The notes under the pieces were generated by a model. That model was not told the DNA's origin, ran no database searches, and saw nothing but the letters and a program-made list of their open reading frames with translations. From Dreissena polymorpha (taxonomy: Eukaryota; Mollusca; Bivalvia; Myida; Dreissenidae), in NCBI RefSeq assembly GCF_020536995.1, contig NC_068357.1:56001640-56065639 (forward strand): 64,000 nt of DNA, written 5' to 3'. Made by a program: the position numbers and the translations under genes. This document shows, one piece after another, positions 38,372 through 51,400 of this stretch. Position 1 is the first letter of the stretch; each line of letters begins with the position of its first letter.

Positions 38372-39836
38372 CCTAACTGTTGCGTTAGAGAAACAACGAA
38401 AAATTAAAAAACATTCATTAAAACAGAACCGCTCAGAGAAACAAAATCACAGAACTAAGTACTATCATGTTTTAACACACCATGAAAATCTGCAGTTGTT
38501 GGATGGGGTGAATATTGCCATGGACCCAAATCCGGATGGAAATTGTCAATTTGCTGCTATATCGCATCAACTTGGTAAAATTGGTATATACAAAGACGTA
38601 GATGCTTTACGTAAGGAAGCAGTCCATCACATTGTAGAAAACAGATATTTCTATGAAACTTTTGTCTATGATGAAACATTTGATGAATACGTTAAGAATA
38701 TGTCTAAGAATGGGACATACGGCGACAACCTCACGCTCATTGCACTTATGAGAGAATATAATTTGCAGTGCCTGGTAGTTTCTACCCGAGGACTAGAACA
38801 CTCATCAATTGTGTCAGCAGATGGAAAGTTCGATGGTGATGTTGGAACAATTGCATTGGGGTATTTCCCAGAAGGATTTGGCATGCATTACGTTAGTATC
38901 CGTATCAATCAACGCGTGTACAAGGACATAATATCACGCTTAGAACAGTCGTATGACAACGGTGACTCTGGCGACAGCGCTGCGTCTGGCGACAACGCTG
39001 CGTCAGGCGACAACGCTGCGTCTGGCGACAACGGTGACTCTGGCGACAACGGTGACTCCGGCGACACCGCTGCGTCTGGCGACAACACTGCATCTGGCGA
39101 CAACGCTGCGTCTGGCGACAACGGTGACTCTTGCGACAACGGTGACTCCGGCGACAACGGTGACTCCAGCGACAACGGTGACTCCGGCGACAACGGTGAC
39201 TCCGGCGACAACGCTGCGTCTGGCGACAACGGTGACTCCGGCGACAACGCTGCGTCTGGCGACAACACTGCATCTGGCGACAACGCTGCGTCTGGCGACA
39301 ACGGTGACTCTTGCGACAACGGTGACTCCGGCGACAACGGTGACTCCAGCGACAACGGTGACTCCGGCGACAACGGTGACTCCGGCGACAACGCTGCGTC
39401 TGGCGACAACGGTGACTCCGGCGACAACGGTGACTCTGGCGACAACGGTGACGTCTCTGTGTGTTCAGCCCTGAAAGAGCTTCAAGATATGATAAACAAT
39501 AGGAGGGCACAGAAGCGAACGACTTTTCCATTTCTGATGTTACCACTTCACATTCAAGTTGAAATTTTTAAGTTCTGCATACAATCAAACCCGTCAATCC
39601 AGTTTGTGTTGGCGAAGGTCGGCAAACCCTTTAGAGATTTAATAAGGTCAATGAGTTTGCAAACACCTAGAATTTACATTCGGCCGGATATTGGACTAGA
39701 TACTAGTAACAGAAATCCTGTTAGCGTTCGTTTCCTATTAACAAGAGCGGGCAGAAACAGCGGTCTTATTTTCGGCAATAAAAGAAATCATCAAGGGGCC
39801 AAAATGGGCAAACGCATGGCTGCGTTTGCGTGTTAG
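38364..39836 (+). CDS. OTU-domain protein with SGDNGD repeats and F-box-like tail
   Basis: 490 residues. A basic N-terminus (1-35) is followed by an OTU cysteine-protease domain (about 40-185). Asp58-Gly-Asn-Cys61 gives the catalytic Cys with its nearby Asp, and His175 in GMHYVSI gives the catalytic His, so the active site looks complete. Residues 198-363 are an acidic hexapeptide repeat (SGDNGD/SGDNAA). Residues 389-427, with MLPLHIQVEIFKFC then VGKPFRDLI, fit an F-box pattern (LP..I...I...C, then V.K.FR.LI). OTU proteases cleave ubiquitin chains and F-boxes bind Skp1 of SCF ligases. Their presence together suggests tampering with host ubiquitin signalling, which is inference. Its ATG overlaps the integrase stop (ATGACTAG). 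Confidence 0.85.
   Translation: MTSLTVALEKQRKIKKHSLKQNRSEKQNHRTKYYHVLTHHENLQLLDGVNIAMDPNPDGNCQFAAISHQLGKIGIYKDVDALRKEAVHHIVENRYFYETFVYDETFDEYVKNMSKNGTYGDNLTLIALMREYNLQCLVVSTRGLEHSSIVSADGKFDGDVGTIALGYFPEGFGMHYVSIRINQRVYKDIISRLEQSYDNGDSGDSAASGDNAASGDNAASGDNGDSGDNGDSGDTAASGDNTASGDNAASGDNGDSCDNGDSGDNGDSSDNGDSGDNGDSGDNAASGDNGDSGDNAASGDNTASGDNAASGDNGDSCDNGDSGDNGDSSDNGDSGDNGDSGDNAASGDNGDSGDNGDSGDNGDVSVCSALKELQDMINNRRAQKRTTFPFLMLPLHIQVEIFKFCIQSNPSIQFVLAKVGKPFRDLIRSMSLQTPRIYIRPDIGLDTSNRNPVSVRFLLTRAGRNSGLIFGNKRNHQGAKMGKRMAAFAC
38955..39452 (+). repeat. 18 bp coding minisatellite
   Basis: About 27 units of GACAACGGTGACTCCGGC or its GCTGCGTCT variant, encoding the SGDNGD/SGDNAA repeat. A longer period of 180 bp (ten units) is visible: the block starting at 39085 recurs at 39265 with the same rare variants (CTTGCGAC, CCAGCGAC). 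Length is a multiple of three, so size changes keep the frame. Confidence 0.95.
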
Positions 39837-40215
39837 TGGAATCGGTTGGTATGATATCATAGATGTCATGTACAGACATTACAGGTGAAATATACATGTA
39901 TATCGGTGTTTGGAAACCTGTTATGTTATTTTTGTGATTGATGATTATGTTCTTCTACCGGAAATTTGTTGTCATTTGCTCATTTACTGGTAACTTTTTA
40001 CGAAGCACATTTGGGATATTTTGGCTGCTACTAAAATGAATGTATATATGTATATTATGTCTTGTCAAAATGCTACAGTTGGATTAAAATTTAAATGCTG
40101 TTCTATGTTCTTCAATATTACTTTGAAAAATCCTGTCAGTATACCAATAAATGAAAAAAGTACAAGTTTGTTGAATCTCTTGAATGAAACAAATTATAAA
40201 ATACAAAATGTAAAA
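39837..40215 (+). other. 3' region of the OTU gene
   Basis: Follows the stop codon. It is AT-rich, with AATAAA at 40147-40152 as a possible poly(A) signal. The small frame at 40021-40218 is not supported. Confidence 0.4.
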
Positions 40216-40784
40216 TGAATATGTGATGATGATGATGACAAAACATTTGTGATGATGATGATGGTAAAAAAATTGTGATGATGATGGTGGTGGTGATGAT
40301 GATGACAGTGGTTATGATGATTGGGGTTTGATGATTGTGGTGATGATGATGATGATGATGATGATAATGATGATGATGATGATGATGATAACAAACGTTT
40401 TGGGATGATGATGACAGCGATGTTTATCGGACGATGATGATGGTTATAATGATGATGATAAGTTTTTAGATGATGATGACGGCGATGTTTATCGGCCGAC
40501 GATGATGATAATGATGATGATGATAACAAAATATTTGTGATGATGATGATGGCGATGTTTATTGGCCGATGATGATGATGATATTCTCATCGTCGTCATC
40601 ATCATCACAACATCCTCATTATCGACCGAAAACATCGCTGTCATTATCATCACAAAAAAAACTTTTGTGATCACCATTACGATCATGATAATGGATATGA
40701 TGATGTTGGTTTTGATGGTGATGATGATGGTGGTGTTGGTAAAGATAACAACGATGATGATCATTGGGGTGTTGATAATTGATG

Positions 40785-40816
<32 letters not shown>

Positions 40817-40890
40817 GGATAACGATGATGATGATGATGATGATGATGATGAGATAACGATGATGATGATGATGATGATTACGATGATGA
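40216..40890. repeat. Long GAT-rich microsatellite
   Basis: About 675 bp made mostly of GAT/GATGATGAT runs broken by imperfect units such as GATGTTTATCGGCCGA, with a short stretch on the opposite strand (ATCATCATC near 40600). It lies just inside the right terminus, mirroring the ATC tract at 29233-29315. The open frames across it (His- or Ser-rich) are artefacts. Confidence 0.95.
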
Positions 40891-40894
40891 GTGT

Positions 40895-41084
40895 GTATCA
40901 TATTCGGAACGAATGTGGTACATTTTTCATCCGAATATGGTACAAGTTTGTACCATATTCGGTCAGGCATTTTACCCCAAAACTGCAGATACGTATATGG
41001 TACAATTAGACAGTTGTACCATATTCGGCCGAATATGGTACAAACTTGTATCATATTCGTTTTTGTACCAAATACGGTCCGACA
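40895..41084. repeat. Right terminal palindromic subrepeats
   Basis: About seven GGTACA/TGTACC motifs lie in CCGAATATGGTACA context, including the palindrome GTACCATATTCGGCCGAATA with its partner. On the minus strand the terminus lines up with the left end over ATTTGGTACAAAAACGAATA and beyond. It ends in ACA directly before the GTGCTT target duplicate (41085-41090). Confidence 0.8.
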
Positions 41085-41130
41085 GTGCTTACTGTAAGTG
41101 CGTTAAGTATCGTCCCATAGTAGCCTCTGC
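41085..41130. repeat. Right half of the MITE split by the integrase element
   Basis: GTGCTT, then ACTGTAAGTGCGTTAAGTAT and CGTCCCATAGTAGCCTCTGC, continue the 250 bp element begun at 28885 (consensus TGTGCGTAAAGTGTCGTCCC). This supports the target-site duplication call. Confidence 0.6.
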
Positions 41131-41571
41131 AGTACGAAGGGTATATATCAAATGGCTTTAAATTACATAATAGAAAATCATATTTATAGGCAAATAAATC
41201 TGTTAAATCGCGTGTATTGGAATGACTTAATAATGAACGGTTTTCTTATCTCATATTTTATATAGTGAATGCAGTACTAGTTTCAAAGAAAGTCAGCAAT
41301 AAAACGCGGTAAGCCATGGCATATACCAGTGTGCACAATGCCGTATGTCAATCTAGTTCAGACTGAATTCCGACATTACATGTGCGAAAAGGTAAAATAA
41401 TGATTACTGATTGTACTCAGCATGCTTATGAAACAGTATTAAACAGGTTTATTTCTAGAGTTGTTTTGTAGTAACTGCGTTGTTTTGTAGAAAATGCGTC
41501 TGGGGGGGGGGGCATTATCATTATTATCGTTGATATGTTGTAATAAAATAATCCGTATAATGGGCGATGAA

Positions 41572-42047
41572 TGTGCATGTTTGAGTTATGTAACCTCTAT
41601 GTGCATGTTTGAGTTGTGTAACCTCTATGTGCATGTTTGAGTTGTGTAACCTCTATGTGCATGTTTGAGTTGTGTAACCTCTATATGCATGTTTGAGTTG
41701 TGTAACCTCTTTGTGCGTGTTTGAGTTGTGTAAACTCTAGGTGCATGTTTGAGTTGTGTAACCTCTATGTGCATGTTTGAGTTGTGTAACCTCTATGTGC
41801 ATGTTTGAGTTGTGTAACCTCTATGTGCATGTTTGAGTTGTGTAACCTCTATGTGCATGTTTGAGTTGTGTAACCTCTATGTGCATGTTTGAGTTGTGTA
41901 ACCTCTATGTGCATGTTTGAGTTGTGTAACCTCTAAGTGCATGTTTGAGTTGTGTAACCTCTTTGTGCATGTTTGAGTTGTGTAACCTCTAGGTACATGT
42001 TTGAGTTGTGTAACCTCTATGTGCATGTTTGAGTTGTGTAACCTCTT
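41572..42047. repeat. 28 bp minisatellite, 17 copies (copy 2)
   Basis: Same 17 units and the same order of variants as 31722-32197. Confidence 0.97.
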
Positions 42048-42661
42048 TCGATACAAACAAACACGTAAATAATGTATGTTGCTTTAAAAATGTAAAGTGT
42101 ATAGATTTTTAAAACGAGAGCCAATCTATCTTGTAAATATAAAAAAACATGCATGGTTTGTAATGCATCGAACAAGAGGGACCCTTCATTTTGTTTATGT
42201 TTAAACATCCTTGTTTTTGTTTTTTTTAAATACACTTAAGCAGCTGAAAACGGTTATTAGGCATTTTAATGCACGCGATATTTTGTTCAAAAGTCAATAT
42301 TGCCATTGACAACACTCACGATAAAAAGTTATGTTAATTTCGTATTAATTCCAACAGCAATTTAAAGTGCAAATGGTAAACACGCGTACAACAAAACAAG
42401 TCCATAACACGCCTTAGTTCTTCAGTTTATCTGTCATGGACGAACGCGTTCCGTCGTCATGTAAAGATCAAATTGTTCCCAGATTCCGTAGATAGAATTT
42501 ACGCTGCATGCATCCTTAATCGTATCAGACACACACTTAATCAATCAAGTGTTTTCTTAAGATGTCTTTATTTGGGGGCAAAAATGTTACTACTTAGACT
42601 TGATTATTCTTACGGCTAGTTACTGTTTATTTAATCGGATAATTTAATCTTTAAAAAAAAG

Positions 42662-43840
42662 CCCAGCCCCCTGGTGGCCATATTTTTCAAGCAACTGGAA
42701 CCATTTTCGAACTTGTCCAAGATATCATTGGGACAAATGTTTCATGATGATCGGACAATAATTATGGCTTCTTGAATGTTAACAAGGTTTTAATATAGCT
42801 ATATAAGGACAAATGCCACGTCCCCTTGGCGGCCATGTTTTTCCACCAACCGGAACCATTTTCGCAATCATCCAAGATATCATTGGGACAAATCGTCTGA
42901 CCAAGTTTCATGATGATCGGACAATGAATGTGGCCTCTAGAGTGCTAATAAGGTTTTACTCAATCAATATATAGCCATATAAGGAAAAATGCTCCGCCTT
43001 CTGGTGACCGTGTTTTTAAAACAACCGTAACCATTTTCATACTCATCCAAGATATCATTGCGACAAATCTTCTGACCAAGTGTCATGAAGATCGGACAAT
43101 AAATGTTGCCTCTAGAGTGTTAACAAGATTTTACTATAGCCGTACATAGCCATATAAGGAAAAATGTCCCGCCCCTTGGTGGCAATTTTTTTTCAAGCAA
43201 ACGTAACCATTTTCGAACTCATCCAAGATATCATTGAGACCAATCTTCTATCTAAATTTCATGAAGAGTGGACAATAAATGTGGCCTCTAGAGTGTTGAC
43301 AGTGTTTAACTATAGCCATATAACACCATATAAGGAAAAATGCCCCGGCTCCTGGTGGCCATGCTTTTAAAGCAACCAAAACCATTTTCGAACTCATCCA
43401 AGATATCATTGGGACAAATCCTCTGACCAAGTTGCATGAAGATCGGAAAATAAATGAGGCCTCTAGAGTGTTAACAAGGTTTAACTATAGCCATTTAAGG
43501 AAAAATGCCCCGCCCCCTGGCGGCCATGTTTTTCAACCAACCGGCATCATTTTTAAACTCGTCCAAGATATTATTATGATGAATCTTCTGACCAGGTTTC
43601 ATGAAGATCGGACAATAAATGTGGCCTCTAGAGTGTTAACAAGATTTTTATTATGGCCATATTATCGCCATGTAACGAAAATTGTCCATTGGAAGCCATG
43701 TTTTTCAAGCAAACGTATTCTTTTTCGAACTCATTCAAGATATTATTGAGGTCAATCTTCTGACCAAATTTCATGAAGATTGGACTATAAATTTGGCCTC
43801 TAGAGTGTTAACAAGGCAAATATTGACGCCGCATGCCGCA
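42662..43840. repeat. ~170 bp tandem repeat of mollusc type (copy 2)
   Basis: Counterpart of 32812-33990, nearly identical. Confidence 0.85.
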
Positions 43841-44512
43841 TGACGGACACAAGGCGATCACAAAAGCTCACCATGAGCTCAAAAACAATATCAATACCAT
43901 TTCTTGACCATCTCAATATTGTAACTCGTTCATATTTATATCATTGTATCTTTACATCGTGTCGTAAACACTGTGTAGTACAAAATTGCTATAGGAATAT
44001 ACCTTATCTGGAACTAATGTCAACGTACTAATAACTGTTAACTATATTTGCGGTCAGTCAAATTCGAATGACATTTCATAATTCGGTTGGTTGAGAGCAG
44101 TTTGATTTGGACCTGATGTAAACTATCGGAAAACACCGTGTCGATTGAGTTCCGAATAACTATACTATTGGTACACTGCGTCGATACAAATTCCGAGATG
44201 TTTCATGTTTATATTTCTCTGGAGATGCTCATCATGCTCATGATGCTGTATTTATTTAGCACTAAAACATCATTGAAGAAAATCAGACAAAGTGCCATTT
44301 AAGTATGTACAAGTTACCATGTATATATTCTAATAGGGCAATATATTTAAGTAGCAGTGCAAACTTATCCAAACGAGAGAACTTTTAGCTGCATCCGCAG
44401 AAAAAGAGACACCTTATTATAAAAAGTGATCTTTTATAAATGACAAGGAACCAACTGCCAAACAAAATGACAGCAAGTCTAATAGACATAGCCTACAAAT
44501 AGAAAAGAAACA

Positions 44513-44534
44513 CACACACACACACACACACACA
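44513..44534. repeat. (CA)n microsatellite (copy 2)
   Basis: Counterpart of the CA run near 34663, slightly shorter. Confidence 0.9.
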
Positions 44535-45365
44535 TTAGTACAACTGGGACCACCGTCTTGAAATGGTCAATCGAAAGCATGTTGGTCTGTCTTACCGTTT
44601 TTAAGGAGCTCCAAACGTCACACTTTGCCCAGATAAAAACAAAACAACAAAATATTTTAATGCAAATGAAAATTAACCTCACAGCACCACATATTAAGTT
44701 TATAGCAATAAGAGAAAACTCATTTCAATCATTTGTCAAATAAGACGTTCACCTCGATGTATCGGTTTGAATGACATGCACGAAGAAAAACCATCAGTAT
44801 AAACAGGTAAAATCTTTTGCCGACACCGCTAGTTAACATGCTTGCAACGAGTGTTGTAAATTGGACAACGATATATTGTTCAATTCGTGTTTCTGATACT
44901 TGTCTAGCAAGATATTGAGATAATCGTCCTGTCAAGGCATCAACAACATGCGATAACGATGGAAAACGTGTGTAGCTCCTTTCCTTTCCGCGTGGCAACG
45001 AAGGTAGATGAATCATTTTTCATTAAAAATTTCAACCTCATATATAAGTTACCCTTCGCTGCTCTAACCGTATTAATTTCTGCAACATGCTCAAATCAAA
45101 GAAAAAATATTTGCCAAAATATGTATGTTAAAGTATATTTTAGTTGATACTAAGGACCCAAAAAATAGAAATATCAAATAACAATAATATTCATAACCTT
45201 GGCTGAACATGTATATAATGGTGCTTCCGGTTACTATAGTTCAACCCAGTTTTGCAGATGAAATCACTTAGCATTTTTAATTAATACTTGCTATAATTCA
45301 ATGATTTGTATTAACAATAGGGTATGAATGATGCGTGCATGAAATATTTGAAGTTTAAAATTATA

Positions 45366-45474
45366 TGAGCCGCGTTCTGGATAAACTGGGCTATATGCAA
45401 GTGTTGAAAGTGTCGTCATCGATTAGACGGTGCAGTCTGTACAGGCTAATCAAGGACCGCACTTTCAGCTTGTT
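45366..45474. mobile_element. MITE fragment (copy 2)
   Basis: Counterpart of 35517-35625. Confidence 0.65.
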
Positions 45475-45735
45475 TCGTACGCCGTGCCTAACGCTGTTAA
45501 AAAGCGAAATTTTTATTGGCTGACGGCATTTTAAAAACATGGCTCTGATTGGTCGGATTTCCTTAGCTTGCAGTAGCAAAAAGGTCAATTCGTTTTGAGA
45601 TACAAACATTTGCACAGAGAACGACCTTGACATTAACTCTAGGCGAGAGTCGCCCGCAGAAGATTTTCTCACCTGTACATATTTCCTTATAGAGGGGAAC
45701 TTCTGTGGGTGGCTCTGCTAACCCAGCTAACGTAT

Positions 45736-45895
45736 TTAACCCTTTACCACTTAGAAATGTATTTAACCTTTACCACTTAGATACATATTTAACCTTTACC
45801 ACTTAGATACATATTTAAGGTAAATGTAAAATGTATTTAACCTTTACCACTTAGATACATATTTAACCTTTACCACTTAGATACATATTTAAGGC
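45736..45895. repeat. 26 bp minisatellite (copy 2)
   Basis: Counterpart of 35888-36045, with one small difference in a spacer unit. Confidence 0.85.
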
Positions 45896-46274
45896 AAATA
45901 TAAAAAATGTACAAAACAAATACTGATTTGTGATCACAGTCCTCTATGGTAAAACCACTGTACAGGTGCCTTATAGTCTTAAAATTCCTCATAATAACCA
46001 CTTGATCCAGCTAACCTAGAAAAAAAAGAGTATTTAATTCCTTTCTTGTTCTCAACTGAAACATGAGAAAGCAATACTAACTTCACAATGAACCATGATT
46101 ATAGAAATGCTACAAATAATCTTGTTCAGGAAATCAAGTTGTTAAAAGTGATGTTGCTTTCTAATAAATGTTCAAGCAGAATAATTATTCATGTGACATA
46201 TGGTTTCATTTATTTGATTAAGAAGGAAACACAATCGTTTAATTATCTGTTACTTCCTTACTAGCTGAACCTGG

Positions 46275-46690
46275 TATGGATATCATATGGTCACCAATGA
46301 CTCTCGAGCCGGACGTCTTCCACACTGCTGGGATCGCGGTCTTCTCCAAGATGCAGCGGATTTGTCACCCGCTGTTTTTCGTCGAGAGCTCGCTGGCCCG
46401 GATCTGCCAGAGGTCCCATCTGTAGAGGGACGGGAACAGTGGGACAGCGAGACCACCAGTGTGGAGGACATACGGGCGGACCTGGGGCTGCTTGTCCGGG
46501 GGGAAGGGCTTGAAGCAGTTCCATGAACATCGAGGGGTGGCTTTAGAGAGGGACCCCGGGACAGCGGTACTCAGTACGCTCAACGCACTGGGGAAACTGT
46601 CTCGGGGATGAAGGCGACGGCCGGTGACGACAAGTGGGGCCATAAAGGCGGAGCTGTGTGCTGCAGTCCCTTGGCCGTGCTGCGTTCAGA
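46275..46690. other. GC-rich island with overlapping open frames (copy 2)
   Basis: Counterpart of 36427-36840, with a 1 bp indel that switches the open frame part-way. This argues against an active coding role. Confidence 0.4.
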
Positions 46691-46785
46691 CATGAATTTG
46701 TCTTGAGATTGTCTATCTACCAGTGCACATTAAGGTCTCATTGGCCACCGTGCACTGGTATATTTGGATCTTAATTATATCTTTG

Positions 46786-48336
<1,551 letters not shown>

Positions 48337-48342
48337 TTTATT
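48337..48342 (-). terminator. Candidate poly(A) signal of the SRD5A-like gene
   Basis: AATAAA on the minus strand, about 115 bp past the stop codon at 48457. It sits inside a hairpin whose arms are AAGATCCAATA and TATTGGATCTT (48310-48350). Confidence 0.5.
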
Positions 48343-48456
48343 GGATCTTCAACAAAATGCAATAAATGTATATCACAGTACATAACATTTTAAGTGGGGG
48401 GTACACTATCACAATAGAGTTTGACATTAACGTGATCGTTTTAATGAGTGAACATA

Positions 48457-51400
48457 CTAAAATATACATGGAATCAATGCTTTTCGTCTGGATGGATAAT
48501 TCTCAAACCGCTGTCTGTACCTAAAATTACAGAAACTAATTATTAGCTTGTGGGTAATACCTGTGGTAAAAAAAGAGTAAAAATAGTGTTTTTTCGTATT
48601 TGTTGCATTTATTTCTTTGAATTAAACTCAGTAAGACAATACTTTTCCGTTTGGAAGTTACACCTAATCATTAAGATTATAATAGAAATAAAAATAAAAA
48701 CAAATTAAGCCTAGAGGGGTATATTACTAAATTTTGGTACATAAATTTAAAAAGCATGTCCAGTCTTAAAGCATATACTCAGTAAAACAAATGATTCGTT
48801 TTAAATGAAGAAAATATGACTTGTACAAAGTTTATAGCTTAAGCATACATGGATATCACAAGGAAAGAAAACAGTTTCCATAATAAAAGACAAACATTAC
48901 AAAAATACACTCTACTGCAGAAATATGAGTCTTCTTCTATGAAATAGGAATTCATGCATTTGCATAAAGTGTCTTCCTGACTTACATGTGCAGTTCGCAC
49001 AGGCCAATCAGGGACGACACTGTCCGTTTTATGATACTTTTTGTTTACAAAAGTCTCTTCTTAGTAATAACCAAGTTAGGGCAGAAACAATTTTCTCTGA
49101 TTTGGCTTATATGGGAAGACATTTCAAGCACATCCACTGTTTTCCCATTGCAAGGCTTAAAAGCTTTGTTTTAAATGTAGAACATATAACATATACACAG
49201 TTTATAGCTTAAGCATACTTGGATATAAGTAGGGAAAAAAACACTTATCCACAACAAACATATACACTTGAATGCAGATATATATTGTCCTACCATTCAT
49301 GATTGTGCCTGGAGCGTGGAACAAAAGTGGCGGCAGAAAACAGGGTCCACACCAGCCCTGCCAGAGACCATGTGGCCAACGTCCAGCCCAGCCACTCCAC
49401 AAGCTCACCAAAATAGTTTGGGCATGTTATGTACTCGAATAGACCACCATGAGGAATAACATAACCAGACTCTCCTGAAATAGTTTGGGCATGATATTTA
49501 CTCAAATAAGTCACTGTGATAAATAACATTACCTAATTCCCCTGAAAGAGTTTGGGCAATTTTTTTTCTAGAATAGAGCACAAAGAGGAATATCATAATC
49601 CGCATTCCCTGAAATTATTTGTATATTTTGTACTTGAATAGACCATCATGAGAAATTACATTACCACTTTCCCTAAAATAGTTATGTATGTTTTTGCAAG
49701 TTATGTATGTCCAAAGACGGTCAAGAGCAATTGTATAACCTTACTTCCCTAAAATAGTTTGGTAAACTTACCATATATACTGCAGAAATTGAGCCTTAGT
49801 ATGGAAAAACTGGTCTTAATACCGGTACATGTGCGTAAAGTGACGGTCCAGATTAGCCTGTGCAGACTGCACGGACTCATAAGGGACGACATTTTCCACC
49901 TTAATATGGATTTTTGCGAAAAAAAGACTTTCTTATAAAACGAAAAATATAATGATAGCATAGAGTGCCATCCTATATTAATCTGTGCAGACTGCACAGG
50001 CTAAACTGGGACGACACTTTAGGCAATAGCATTAAGCAAAGTTTTCCCTGAACAAGGCTCAGTTGAACAAGTAAATGGACAAAAATCATTGCCAATGATG
50101 AGCATGGGAGTTGTCCATGAAATATGCCAGGTCAGTGGGAATAATAACCAAAGCAATATTAACATTCTGCCTGGATATAACAAGAGTGCCAGTTTGTCAC
50201 TAAATACACCCTTTTTGGGTCTGGGTAACATTCATTCATGTGAATGACATATTTATTTGTTGTACATATGACGGCAAAGAAAGTTATAGGAAAAACAGTA
50301 ACCATGGTAATGTATTGAAACCAGGAAACATTTTACAAATAAATTAAATTAAATTTAGTTTTATAAAATGCAATTGAATCCGTGTACCATCAGTGTTGCT
50401 TGGGGAGGAAGGCATTAAATTACCATCTTCAGACTTTGGTTTACGCAGTGATCGCAGTTTGAAGTCAGCCCAGCGGTTGATAATGTACCCAACTGCATAG
50501 ACAAGTACACCAACAATGAATCGAGGGTCACTGAAAAATGTGAAAGGCGTTGATCTTTTGAATTGAACAAGCATGACCATTTACTAATAAAAACAAGAAT
50601 ACCATAGTCACAAAGGTGAATAGTGTTTTTTTTAGATAAACTATTCAATACAATATTTGAAACATGAACACAATTTAATGACCTTGACCTTTAACCAAAG
50701 GACCTGGTTTCAGTGCCGCACAGTCACTGTATGCTAAACCTTAGGCCAAGTTATGTGAAAATCATATTTATTCTGAAAGTATGTTGTGACCTTGAATTTT
50801 GGTCTTCAACTTTTTATATTCAAACATGCTTGTCACTTCCGGAGTGTAATTGAAAAAAAATAATGCAAAATTAAGCATAGTATAAGTGTTTGGCATTGAA
50901 AAGTGTTTGGCATTGATTTGCTATATTTCACCTTGAACTTTGACTTCCCTTTGAAACCTGGTTTGTAAATCCAAACTCTGCCTAAATATTCTTTTCGTTT
51001 CTGTGTTTAAAAAATTCAATCCATGTTAAACAAAATTTTGCGCCAAATTCCAAACAAAGTAAAACATGTAAACTGTATACTTACTACAGAAAATTGTCAT
51101 GGAAAGCAGCATTTCCAATGAAGTCTGCATTCAAGAAATGGTATAAGATGTTAGGGAGGCCCCCTCCAATAGTTATTCTGTAAAGCAACAATAAAGCCAC
51201 AATGGGCCTGGAGTGCTCACCTGAGTTCAAGGTACAAATGGTCAATAGAAATGAACTAGTAACCCCACATGACCCAGATTTAAACTTGACCGAGAAATAG
51301 TCAAGATAAACAAAGTTGAGTCAAAAATGTGGCTTTCAGAGTGGTGAAACATTTTTTCTAAGATATGTCATGACCTGATGACCTAGTTTTTGTTTAAAAA

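Larger units (their letters stand above)
28910..41084. mobile_element. Integrase/OTU DNA transposon-like element
   Basis: The left end begins TGTATTTGGTACAAAAACG. The right end, read on the minus strand, begins TGT, then eight extra bases, then ATTTGGTACAAAAACG. The ends are therefore TGT...ACA, as in elements moved by retroviral-type integrases. GTGCTT flanks both sides as a 6 bp direct repeat, and removing the element restores a 250 bp MITE. Inside are palindromic ends, a 5' leader with a splice donor, an integrase gene and an OTU/F-box-like gene. About 6.6 kb of the span (30313-36936) is a later tandem duplication, so the original element was about 5.5 kb. No capsid, envelope, reverse transcriptase or polymerase gene is seen. 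The best family guess is the Ginger/IS3EU (KRBA2-integrase) group of cut-and-paste transposons. That is inference. Confidence 0.75.
36937..46785 (+). repeat. Tandem duplication, second (full) unit
   Basis: The longer unit, 9.85 kb, carrying the complete integrase and OTU genes, the GAT tract, the right terminus of the element and 5.67 kb of right flank. Homology to the first unit starts 226 bp before the integrase ATG and so excludes the upstream leader. Confidence 0.9.
41119..46785. repeat. Duplicated right flank of the element (copy 2)
   Basis: Counterpart of 31269-36936 with few differences: a shorter G run near 41503, CA-repeat length and scattered substitutions and 1 bp indels. Same content: 28 bp minisatellite, ~170 bp repeat, MITE fragment, 26 bp minisatellite and GC island. 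No gene recognised. Confidence 0.85.

Noticed and set aside
38905-39546. Long minus-strand open frames across the SGDNGD repeat (Cys/Arg-rich and SPESPL-type)
   Set aside because: An 18 bp unit without stops is open in every frame. Only the plus frame is continuous with the OTU domain and the C-terminal domain.
40194-40822. His-, Ser- and Met-rich frames over the GAT tract
   Set aside because: They are pure translations of a trinucleotide repeat and have no homologous domain.
28910-41084. Reading the integrase element as an LTR retroelement or Polinton
   Set aside because: I see no long terminal repeats, reverse transcriptase, protein-primed polymerase, packaging ATPase or capsid gene. Short inverted ends with a 6 bp target duplication fit a DNA transposon better.
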